NCBI GenBank assembly: GCA_030549205.1
Contig: JAUKTV010000005.1
Span: 372,001 to 436,000 of the forward strand
Length of the DNA: 64,000 nt
Source: Apiosordaria backusii
Lineage: Eukaryota > Ascomycota > Sordariomycetes > Sordariales > Lasiosphaeriaceae
Reading direction: 5' to 3'
A program made the position numbers and the translations under genes. The first letter of the stretch is position 1. Every line of letters starts with the position of its first letter. Shown one piece after another: positions 1-11,700 of the stretch. Below the pieces are notes generated by a model. It searched no databases and was not told the DNA's origin. It saw only the letters and a list, made by a program, of their open reading frames with translations.

Positions 1-126
1 AGCGAGGTCATGGGCGGCGCTGCCGCGAGGGGTATCAATGGAGAGAGAGAGAGGGCGGGGCAGTCGAGAACGAGGGGTGTGATGTGGTGCAGCAGCGGTA
101 TGGAGGCGGCAGTTTGGCTTACCCAT
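1..126 (-). CDS. 5' end of an unidentified gene, cut by the left window edge
   Basis: On the minus strand a start codon at 126-124 lies in a good context (CAATCATGG), followed at once by a GTAAGC splice donor at 122. The coding part would be ATGG and then an intron running out of the window. If the intron is not spliced, the frame reads MGKPNCRLHT and stays open to the edge. The upstream minus-strand sequence (about 127-420) is pyrimidine-rich and looks like a promoter and 5' leader. An open frame there (313-119) has no in-frame link to this ATG and is probably leader sequence. A start codon interrupted right after ATGG is common in fungal ribosomal-protein genes, but nothing here identifies the product. 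Confidence 0.35.
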   Translation of the reverse strand, partial: MGKPNCRLHTAAAPHHTPRSRLPRPLSLSIDTPRGSAAHDLA

Positions 127-682
127 GATTGCGGATTTTTTGGCCACGCGCTGCGATGAGACGGAGCGCGTAGGGGAGAAGTCGATGACGGTAACCGTGA
201 AGGGATCCGTCAAGTATGTATCGAAAGGCTCGAGTGATGGATGAATCCGGACCCGAGAGCGGTTTGGCAAGGCGGGTTGGAGGAGACGAGACTGCGGAGT
301 GGAAGTTTCGCAACCTTGGGTCAACTCGGTGCGTGGTTGTTGCGGGCGGCAGAAGCGAAAAATTGCTGCGACAGGGTTGGTGGGCCTTTTTTTTTTTCCT
401 CCCACCACACTGACCACCGCTGAAGAGGGCCGATGATTATGAACTAGACCACAATAGGCTAGACCCCACCCAGGGGAAGCTTTGGTGCATCTGCAGCGGG
501 GGAGCTTTTTACTTTAATAAAAGCTACCTTACATAAACTTGTGCTATGATCGACTTCACTACTGCATGCTTAGGTTGAAGACTTGGAGCATATCTATTTC
601 GCTGAAGAAAAAGTCTATTTTGCTAGCTGGGTACCTTGGACGCAGTCAACTTCACCAGAACAAAGGCCATCGAAGGAACACA
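127..682. other. Divergent promoter region
   Basis: This lies between the left-edge minus-strand gene and the plus-strand Tim17-like gene, so it probably carries both promoters. It includes a T-run near 388-398 and a short AT-rich stretch near 510-540. I see no conserved coding sequence. Confidence 0.4.
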
Positions 683-1494
683 ATGCCGTCCACAAAAGAG
701 CAAAGACAATTCCTCCCGCCTGAAGTGATGGACATTGTGGTCGCCTCTCTCAAAGTGGGCGGCTCGGCTGGTATGAGCCTCTCTCTTTCAGTCCCTTGTG
801 CATGTTCATGTATTCAACTGGACAATTGCTGATGTGTGAGACTAGGTGCCTGTGGTTTGTTCATCGGAGGAGCAGCTGGTATTCTTCGCGGGGCACCTCC
901 TGTGTTCTTCTCACTTGTTGCTGGTGGGCAGTGGTTCGCCCTGGGCTCCAGTTACTGGGCTGCTCGACTAATGGCATTTAATGCCCTGGGAGGGGAAGAG
1001 AAGATGACGTCCGGAGACAAGCTCAAAGGGAGTGCTTTCGCCGGTGCTTTTTCTGGTATCGTTGGTGGATCGTTAAGTAAGTGACCACTATTCCAACAGC
1101 AAGTTGTATCCTGACCATATGAAAAAAAGGAGGGCCTCGAAACATCATTCCTGGAGCTGTTGTGTGTTCCCTACTTGGAGTCGGAGGACAAGCTTATGCC
1201 AATAGAAGAGAAGCCAAGCAGAGAGAAGCTGAAAAGGATCCCTCAAAGAACAAGGGGTTCTGGCACTCCAGCTGGAGCCCAATCACGGCGCTTTCGGATC
1301 AAGACTATGTGAACTTGCTGGAGGAAAAATTACTGCGTGTAGAGGCCGACATTGCTCTCATCGATGACCGCATCAAGCAGCTTCGGGAATCAGACAACCA
1401 GAAAAAGGAGAGTCCGCCACCACCAAAGCATAAGGACGATGTGCCAGTTCAGGCTGACAAAAAGGGTCAGAGTCAGGCCTGGTGGAGATGGTAA
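683..1494 (+). CDS. Tim17/Tim22-like small membrane protein, 3 exons
   Basis: Exons are 683-770, 846-1076 and 1130-1494 (227 aa). The last acceptor could instead be at 1132, which drops one residue. The introns have GTATGA and GTAAGT donors. After a polar N-terminus (PSTKEQRQFLPPEV), the middle of the protein is rich in Gly and Ala with repeated small-residue motifs (GGAAG, GGQW, SGIVGG, GVGGQ). This resembles the glycine-zipper membrane helices of the Tim17/22/23 fold. The C-terminal third is charged, with a short predicted coiled coil (LLEEKLLRVEADIALIDDRI) and a Trp-rich end (AWWRW). I recall similar unnamed proteins in many filamentous fungi. A mitochondrial membrane location is inferred from fold resemblance only. 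No import function can be assigned. Confidence 0.7.
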
Positions 1495-2798
1495 TCTTAC
1501 TAGATAGCGGGTCGAGAAACCCATCCCCGTTGCTTTGGCTGCAACAGCCGGCCGAAAACGGGAAACCTCCGAGGCACCAAACGACGGATCTCCAAAGCTG
1601 GCAATGGATATGTATCTGAGCAATTGATGCAACTAATGCGTCATAGCCTCGAAGGAAAGGCCGTGCGCTGATGTAAAAAACATGTATGTATAAATATACT
1701 CAATGCCCTGTCAAAATCCAGGCAATTGTTATCAGACTCAGTTAAATCTGAGGGTTTCGAAGCAACGTGTGTTTGCAGAGTGCACCAACGGGCCACCATC
1801 TGCAGCCACAAATGGTTTGCTTCACGGCAGCAACGGCTCTGCCGGTAAGGTTTCTCGAGCTGCAGGGTCCCTATCGCACTGCTTTGGATTATTCAGCTTG
1901 GAAAGTCTAGATCCAATTGGCTCCTCGACACACAAAAGCGTGACAGATGAGTTGAAAGCGTCGACAGCTCCGAGAGAGCTCCAAAGATTGTCGATGCGTC
2001 GTTTGCAGTCTTCCCTTCACCCCACGCTGGCACTGGCTGGGTCTTGCACTCACACCTTGATCCTTGCCCAAAAATGAGCTTGGCCTCGAGATCTGGTCAC
2101 GGCTTTTTTTGCTAGCTGGTGGGATGGGCGGTGGGCCCCGGCAGAAAAGCATCCAGAAGCTCCCTGCCAAGCTGGATTTCCTGGGAGGAACAGGCGGGTT
2201 GTGACCTGCCCAGGGGGAGTGACCAGGGTGGCTTTGGTCTTCAAAGCCAGCATTCATTTCGCCCCAGCTCGAGGACTCCATCCCACTTCTGGGCCTGTGG
2301 AATTTGGGGAATTGGGAGCTCACTCTTTATCCATTTCCCTGATCTTTTCCTCCCTTTTTCATACGGAGCACTTCCATCCCATACTTCCACGCCGTTGGGA
2401 CCCTCTGATACCAGTACTAGCTGATTTTTTAATACTTCGTACTTACTTCGCGCCTCTAATTGCGCCCCTGCGTTGGTAAATAGCCTGGCCCGGCATCACT
2501 GATGATGAGTACCTAACTGTACGGCGTAGCATCGGTATTATCTCCTGTACCTCTTGACACCTACCGGTCTCCGATCCCGACCTCGACGAAACGACCCATC
2601 AGATTTCCCAGACCGTCGCATCCCACCATGGCATTGCTCTTCAGGTCGCGCGAGTGAATGTAGACAGGCTGGTCCCCTCAAATTCGAAAGGGGAACATTG
2701 GATTTGGAAACCTACACGTCCAAGATATCACGAGACCGTTTGCGACTGATGGACACCACCACCTGCCACCAATCCCTCCCTGTACATTACATCTCGAG
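1495..2798. other. Intergenic region and FMP27 5' leader
   Basis: About 1.3 kb separate the Tim17-like stop from the FMP27 start. Open frames of up to 138 codons occur on both strands (for example 1703-2077 plus and 1907-2323 minus). They lack recognisable motifs and plausible gene structure. The last 300 bases are probably the FMP27 promoter and leader. Confidence 0.4.
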
Positions 2799-5700
2799 AT
2801 GGCCCTCCTTAACCCGACCTTTATGTTTGGAATTCTAGTCCTTCTCTATCTCTCGACCTTTGTTTTATTTGCCGTAATACGAATCATCACCGGCCTTTCG
2901 ATCCAGCGCATAGGCTACTTTTCTTTCCGACGACTGTCATACACCCCGCGCGATGGCATCCGAATTGACATTCGAGGCCTCGGCCTCAACGTCCACCGAC
3001 CGACTTTCTCGCAGCCCACCTGGATCAGCATAGTCGTCAGCGAGCTCGCCGTCACCGTTGATATCAAGGAATTGGAGGGAAACAAGGCTGCGGGGGTGGC
3101 AACAGGCAGTGAGGATTCAGACTCGGAGAACGATGGCGATAACGAGAAGACGAGCAGCAATGGAGCTGCCTCGATGCCTCCAGCCGCCGAACCGTTGAAA
3201 ATACCGAAAATTACACGGCGCGAAACCATGTCAGCTGGGCGGAGCAAGACATGGAAGCGCCTGACCAAATTGAAAGAAAAGCTGAAGCTGTTGCACCGCA
3301 AGGTGAACTGGCTTCGCATGGTGGATGTGGTGGCGACCAACTCAGGTGTCAACATTGTGGATGTGGGCAATGTGCAAGTGGGCAGTTTTACCGTGGCGGT
3401 CGATACCAGGCGGAAAATGGTCGACCAGGCACGCTTCTTTTTGCAGGGAAAGGCAGAGAGGAGCCGACAGAAACAACAGGCAGAGTGGATTGTGACGCTG
3501 AGGAGTGTTCTTTTTACGGCAAATGGCGGAGAATCGTTGGAGGTTTTGGACAGCGCCACCCTGAATATACACGGCTACCTATATGAAGCACTCGACGGTC
3601 TCCGCGATGCCGCCGTTTCGCTCAAACTTGGCCGGCTTCATATTCCGTACGATGATGTTAGCCACAGCGCCGCATTGTACAAGCAGATTAAGAGTCAGTG
3701 CAGTCAAGAGTTCGCCAAATCCGACCCCATGGGCGTTATCGTCGACCAGGTGATACAGGAAATCGATGTGCCGGGAAGCACGACGAACCACGAGCTTATG
3801 CAGACGGTGTCCGACTCGAAGGAGCTTGTCAGTTCGATTCTCAGGGGTATCAAGGAGGTCCAGTTTGCTGTCAGCTACATTGGCCTAGCCAAAAAGATCG
3901 ACCATGTCCGTCCTGGAGGCAACCCTGTACTTTTGAATGCTTCTATGAAGGAAGTGGGCATCGATCTTCACCGGCTCGACCCCAAGTCCTCGGCACATAG
4001 GATGTATTTCCCTTCGAAAGATACAGCCCATGAAGCCCTGGCTGCTGCGTTATCTATATCGATCGGTCTCGACGATGGGCATGGAAAGCCTGAGCGGATC
4101 ATGTACATCCCAATGGCCACGACGACTGTTCGGACCACTCTTCCCTCAAAAACAGTCGAGCTCGCGAACGAGGGCACTGCTGAACAGCGCAATGCCAATA
4201 TTTTGTTTGCAAACTCGGTGGTAACCTCACCATCCGTCGACCTCGACCCGCGACACCTCCCACTCCTCATCGCCATGCTGCGACGAAAGCCCAAGGCTCC
4301 CAAGTCCCAGCCACAAACAAGGCATATGTTGATCTCTCGCCTGCTCCCCAAGGCCAATATCAAATTTTCCATGCACGAACCAGTGGTGAGAATAGCACTC
4401 CCACCAGTGCACAAAGGCGCCGATCCTGATGATTTTGATCTGATCATATCGTCCATCTCGTCCATTTCACTGGATATGGAGTCGTTCCATTCTACTGTGG
4501 ACCAGCTTCATTATTCCCTTGCTGCTACTATGCGGCTTCAAACTCACCATCTATACTACCAGACTTCGGCCGGGAACGAAAAGATCGATCTTCTCGAGAC
4601 GGACTCATTTGATTTGAAAATACAGCTCAGCGCATCACCTAATGTACAGGTGGTGGCCACTGGCAACCTCCAAACTTTCGCTATAAAGATGGTCAGAGAC
4701 GAGATTGGTGACGGGCTGCGCCAAATCGTACGGCAGCTACGGCTTGATGTTGAGCCAGACAAGCGGGCATCATCAAAGACGCCCAAGCATTCAAATTTTC
4801 TTCGAGCTATGCCGTCTTGGCTGCTGCACTTCCAGCTGTCGTGCTCAGACTTCAGCGTCGAGGTGGCAGGCGTTGACAAGGATATTTCAGACGAGTCAAG
4901 AGGTCTAGCAATTCAGCTGGACACTTGGACTACTGAATATCGTGCCCAGAGGTTGGATAATCTCCAAAGACGGCCGTCTAGGAGAAGGGCCAGCAGCCGT
5001 GGGATGATGTCGCCAGAGACTGATCTTCTGAAGACGATCCCCATGTCGCCAAGGAAAAAGTACCACCATGATGGTGATGGCCGGCGGATATCGTTGCATA
5101 TGCGCGGATTTGAGGCTTATATGATCGAGGCGGAGGACAAGTGGGAGGTTGAGCCGTTCTTGAATATTCCCAAGCTCGAGCTTGCCTTCTCGACATTGAG
5201 CGACAACCAAGGGCCTGTGTTTCATATCCACTCACAGATCCGGACTGTCCTCCTCCAGTACTCGCTTTACCGCCATTATGCCGCTGCGGTTGCCATATCT
5301 GTCTTGCGGAAGGCCTTCATGAGAACCAGCACGGGCCCAGCTACGCCTGTTCCTCCAAGCACACCAAAAATGGGCGCAAGGAGGCTAGTTGTTGGTCATC
5401 TTTCCCCGCCATCTGGCAGTAACATTCCAGAATTCTCGCTAGATAGCGAGTCTTTCCGGTCTGTTCAGGAACTGGTAGCCGTCGATTTCAAGGCGACCCT
5501 GATCCAGGTCAAGGCGGACTTGCCCTCAGACCCGCAGGTAATGCTGCAAATATGCAATCTGGAAGCAGGACGCCATCGGTGGTCTCCTCCGTTCTTGCAC
5601 GCAAGATTGATCCGACTGTATGCCGAAGCCCCAAGGATGCGGAGGGTGTGGGCACGCATCATCAGCATCAAGAATGTGCGGCTAGACTACCGGGAGTCAC

Positions 5701-8700
5701 GCCGGAAAATCACTGGTGGTGGTGTGCAGGACGAGCGCATGTTTGATGTTGTTTCTGAGACGATTCGGGTGGCGGTGCCTCATGATCTTGTTGTGTACAA
5801 GATTACGGATAATTTTGTCAACACGGTCAAATCTGTCCAGCAGCTTCATCACCGTTTCAAGACTGGGACGAATGAGTACATTCTTGATAAGGGGCCCGAG
5901 GGGCCAAGGCTTCTTCCCAAGGTTTCGCTAAGGACAAAGTCGCTACTTTTCGAGCTGGAGGATGGCGCCTTTGAATGGAAGCTTGGGGTCATCTATCGGG
6001 CTGGAAAGGTGGAGATGATGCAGCGGCAGGCTCGAGAGGAGGCGTTCAGGGTCAAAGTCAAGAAGATCCACGAGGAAGAGTCAAAGAAGGGGTCAACCAA
6101 GTTACGAACAAGGTCGGCTGCTTCTCGGGGACAGACTCGCACTTCTGGGGACAGCCACCCTCGAAGCCGTAGTATTGGCGCCGACCAAGGGCGGTCTGGC
6201 GGCGAGGGCCGTTTCCGTGGACGTGCACCACGATACGATCCCGAAGGGGGATGCCTTGGTATCAGTGGAAATGCTCGGATCTCCATCTCGGAAGCTCGCG
6301 AGAGGTTGAATATTCACAATGCCAGAAGCTGGAAACAGCGCATTGATCAGCAGTATGAAATGTCCAAGAACGCGACCAAGGACTTGCACGCTGCCTTTTG
6401 GGGCCACAATGAAGTGCCCGACGACTGGAACGATAGCGAAAAGATTCTGGAGATCCCCCAGCGGCCGGCGTTGATGTCGGCGCTTATCAGCGATTTGCAC
6501 ATCACCTTGGACAAGCCGTCGTTCCCGATGAAAGACCTGCCTGATTTCCTGCACAAGGTTGGAAAGGGGATGCCGAGGGATATGCAATATGCGCTGCTTG
6601 TTCCCATGAGTGTCCGGATCGACATGGGAGAGGCGAGGATATCGCTAAGGGACTACCCGCTGCCGTTTATACATGTGCCCTCGACTAAATCGGCGCAGTC
6701 TGCGAGGTTACCTGCCTTGTCCATGACGACGGATTTTGTCATTGCTGAGGAGTACAGAGGGCCAGAGTCGATGAGGAAGATCAAGGTCCAGATTGTGCCA
6801 GGTCGCAATTTGGATCCGACGGCGTCGAATTCGGGGAGTTTTGCGGTTGATGTGAGGAGGACGATTGGGCCGGTCAAGACTTTTTCGGATATGGTTATTG
6901 ATATCCATACTGGCAACCCGACGAGGATTACCTGGGGCCCGTCGTATCAGCCTGCGATCCAGGACATGATGATGGCGATAGAGTCGATGACGAAGCCGCA
7001 GCTTGATCCCTCCGAAAAGGTCGGGTTTTGGGACAAGATACGGCTGAATTTCCATTCACGAGTCCGGGTGGCGTGGCGGGGTGATGGCGATGTTCACCTG
7101 GCTTTGAAAGGCAGTAGGGATCCTTATCAAGTCACTGGGAACGGCGCTGGATTCATCATGTGTTGGCGGAGTGATGTAAAGTGGAATATCCACGCTGATG
7201 ATGACCCGAAGCGGTTCATGACGGTGGACAGTGGCGAGTTTGTCCTTGCCGTGCCCGACTATGGCCATCAGGTCCGAGAGACCAGAAGGCAGCATGGTGA
7301 AGATGAGAGTTTTACCAGCGACAGCAGCTACAAATCTGGTGCAGCCTTCAAGAAGGTCGTCATGAAGCTCTCTGGCAAGGTCCAGGTCATGGCCGGTCTA
7401 GTCTTTGAGAAGGCTATCGAGAACGGCAAGAGGAGTTTCGAGTTCAAGCCCCATTACGATGTCATTCTCAAGGCACCACACCTTGCAAAAGCTGAGAAAG
7501 GCGTTCCGTATGACGCTTTCCGTGGGTTCCGCAGTCAACATATTCATCTGTCTGTGGCTGTCCGCGCTCCTGTCGATCGGGAATGGACTGGGTCAGTCAC
7601 CGAGCCCTCGCGCAGTTACAACACGGTTCATCTCACGCCTCGTTTTTTCACCCACTTCTTCGCCTGGTGGTCTCTCTTTTCTGGGCCATTATCTCTGCCC
7701 ATCCGACAAGGTGCCCTCTGGCCGGGGCGGGAGAAGAACAGCAAGAAGTTCGGGAGACATCTTGCCACGATCAAGTACAACGTTTTGCTGGCGCCCTTGT
7801 TTTTGAGTCACATCTACAAGCACAAGGATGTGGAGGACTACACGGAGAATGCGGTTTCGGCTACGGGTATCAAGGTTCGGTTTGACAGCTGGATGCTTGA
7901 TTTGCACATGAGACGAGAAGAGTTTACCACTCCGGATCGTGGGAGGAATACCCAGTCGAGGACGAGCGGCATGAGGATACACGCTGGTCAGCTGGATCTT
8001 ATTTCTGCTGATGTCAGGGCTGTGTCGGCTAGCATTCGTGGGACGACGGCGGATGCGGTGATGAAACATTCTCTCTCGACGTTTATCACGGATCAAGAAG
8101 GGGATGGGACGGACTTGTCGAGGTTTACCATTCCAGACAATGATCTGACGTGGATTGACATGGACGACTTTGTTGAGTTGGATTGGATCTTGCCGACTGA
8201 GCCGAATCCAGATACAAAGATCCTGCCTCTTGCCTTTGCTCCCCGGGTTACGTATTTCCGGCAGACTGACATCGGGGGTCTGATTGATGGCGATCCGGAC
8301 AGGACAAGTCCATTTGGTCAGGAGCCTACGCACTTTTGCATCATGAGCCATGACGATGACCCTAGGAGGGTGCAAAGTCAGCTCATCCGGCGCCGCCTCG
8401 AGCAGATTGACCAGCAAGCTGAGACCCACCGACGTACGCTGGGAGAGATTGAGCTGCGCATGGTCCGGGGTGATACGACCACGGCAGATCTCGCGGCCGA
8501 GTATGAGATCTTGAACCGGCACACTGCTGTCTTGCACAGCCGAAAAGTCTTCTTGGAGGGAATGCTGCGGGAGATGACGCCCCGGGCTGCTTCGTGCAGT
8601 GACGAAGACGAGGAGTCCACGGCCACTGAAAGGGATGTTCGTCAAGATATTCGCAGTGACACGGATGAGCCGGTCACTGGCGAGTTTGCAAGCGACTTCA

Positions 8701-11700
8701 AGAACCGGTTCGTGGTTCACAATGTGCAGCTCAAGTGGAATAATACGCTGCGAAACATTATTCTGAGGTACATGCACCAAGTCGGTCAGCGGAGGGGTTT
8801 TGTGTACTATCTCTCTCGGCCGGCAGTCAAGTTTATTTTGGACTTGGTGGATGAGCAGACCAAGTCCAAGACTGCTGCTACGCCGACTGGTACGGGGAAG
8901 TCGCCTGATGCGAATGGAAAGGATAGGGATATCCAAAAGGACATTGAGGATAGAATCCGCAAGATCCTGGGAGATGGCAAGAAGTTCTCGGGGTCGTCTG
9001 GGAATATTGATGCACAACACCCAGGCATGGCGGATTTGTCGGGTGGGATTGCGGATGAGTTCACGACGCAAAACAGCTACCATGTCCGGTTGATTGCGCC
9101 CCAGATTCAGCTCCAGAGCGACAAGAACAAGAAGCATGTTGTCCTCACCACGGCCAAAGGGATGGAGCTGAAAGTAGTGGATGTTCTAGAAAAGAGCCGG
9201 ATCTCTGATAATGTCAGCGGTCTGGTGCAGAGGCGGTTCTTGGTGAATATGGACTCTACGCAGTTTTTCGTCACGCATCAAAAGTGGTTCAGCACGCAGC
9301 TCGTATCGATGTATTCGGGGAATACGTATGGTACGCCGTCGGGATCCTCGTGGCCGCCTTGGGTGCCGATGGAGGTCATGTTTGACTTCCAGGCGGACCC
9401 GTTTGGGTTCAAGAGGGTGGTGCAAAAGACCTCGGCCATGCTGAGGTATGATAAGTATAATACTCTGCGGCTGAAATACAACGACGAAGTCAACACCAGC
9501 GAGAGCGCGGCGGTTGATCCCCTGAAGGATGGCAACGGCGGTGCGCAGGAGAGCAGGACGGACAATCTTTGGGTCGAGTTCCCTCAGGCGCACGCGCTGT
9601 GCAATTCGTCGCAGTACTATGCGATTTATGTCATTGTGCTGGACTTGCTGATGTACAGCGAGCCGCTGGAGAAGACGAGGAACGAGAGGCTGGAGAAGAT
9701 CATGCTTGCGTCGGACTTTAGCGACTTGAGGGGCGCGCCGGAGATGGTGATCAAGCTGCAAGAGAGGGTGAGGCAGCTGGAGGACATCAAGACGCACTTC
9801 CAGACACACTCGAGGCAAATGGACAAGAAGGGGTGGCAGGACAGGCTGGTGCTGGAGAGGGACCTGGCGGCGTGCGAGGATGAGCTGTTTTTTATGATGA
9901 AGGCCATCACGACGAGCCAGAGGAAGTTTGACCACAGCACGAGCAGCGCGCTGCTGAAGTGGAGCATCACGGCCAAGGAGATTGTGTGGCAGCTGATCAG
10001 GGACAACAATGAGCCGTTGGTGGAACTGCAGTTGAAGGATGTGGAATACGATCGGACGGATAATTCGGACGGATCACATATCAACTTGATCCAGGTGGGC
10101 AGGATTTTGGGGTTGAATCTGCTACCTAATGCGATCTATCCGGCGATGATTGCGCCGTACTTTGAGCCGAGTGCCGGGGTGGTGGATATTGAGACGATGC
10201 CGATGATCAGGGTGTACTGGAATATGCTGGAGGCTATTGCTGGTATTCCGATCATGGACCATTTTGAGGTCAATTTGTTCCCTCTCAAGGTTCAGCTGGA
10301 GCGGGAGGTGGGCAAGAAGCTGTTTGAGTACATCTTCCCGGGGATTGATGGGGACACACCTACTGAGGGGAAGAATACTTCGCCCTTTATGATCAAGCAG
10401 TCTATCACTGGGGAGGAGGAGGATGAAGGGGATAACATGTCCATCAGCGAATCGCTTGCCAATCAGATTACGGATCACCTCACCGTTCCTGGGGAGAATG
10501 AGCCGGAAATTCCCCAATTTGAGACCCGGGCTGGGTCTCTCGAGCTGCGACTTCGTCCGACGTTGACCTCAGATCCTGACGAAGACGCCCCCAAGCACAA
10601 GGCTTTGAGTATTCACTCAGGCGAAGGAAACTCCTTCCGACTCTTCCGCTCCGGCAACGGCTTCAAAGCTGTTAATAAGAAACGGTCTTATGATTCCCTT
10701 CGCGGCACCACCCCCAGACCGGGTGTCAGCCGCACAAACACAAGCTTCTCCTCCATCTCTGGCGACTCCCGCAAGGGCTCTCGGTTCGGTCTCCGCCACC
10801 GCTCAACAAACACAGACGACGACAAGAAAGCCCAATCCGACGACCTGACCAAGATGATTGACCGCGCGTCGAATTACATGACCTTTGCCTACATCAAAAT
10901 GCCCTCCGTCGTCCTCTGCGTCTCGTACAAAGGCAAAGGCGAGCGCAACTTTGAAGACGTCCACGATTTTGTGTTCAGGATGCCAACGATTGAATACCGC
11001 AACAAGACGTGGTCCAACCTCGACCTCGCCCTCGCGCTCAAATCTCGAGTAATCAAAGCCCTCATCAGCCACACCGGCGCCATCATCGGAAACAAATTCT
11101 CCAAGCACCGTCCCAACATTGCTCAGCAGTCCAAACTCCGCGAGATAGCGACCAGCTCGGTTCTGCTAGCCACACCAGTAGGCAGCTCGATAGCAGGCGG
11201 GGATTCAAGAGAAAACAGCGGTGACGACTCTTCGAGCATCTACGGCGTTGGCGCGTCACCGGTGGATTTCTCCCGCTCACCACCGCAATCCATCCGCCGA
11301 TCAGGGACAACGGCATCATCGTCTATCCCCGTCCCTAAGTCTTCAGCAAGCCGCAGTTCGAGTATTGCCTCGTCTCAGCGATCAGCAATATTGCCATTAC
11401 CACCGCAGCAGCAGCAGCAACAGCAGCAATCATCAAGTGGGCATGGCCACGTGGTGGTCAATACCCAAGCTGGCGGTGCGATCCCTACCTTTCTCATGAC
11501 ACAGCCAACCTCTTCGACGATTTCGAGTTCTTCTTCTCAAGAAGGGGGGAATAACAAGACTGGAGGATTTGGGAGTTTGTTGAGGCCGGCGAGTAGTGGG
11601 TGGTCGAAGCCTTTTGGTGGTGGGGGTGGTTCCAGCAACGGACAGCATGGGCAGCAGGTGAAGAGGCCGGGGAGCAGTGGCGGGTTGATGGGGATGGGGA

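Noticed and set aside
7689..9137. A 482-codon minus-strand frame opposite FMP27
   Set aside because: Arg/Pro/Leu-rich translation with no motif, inside a conserved coding region.
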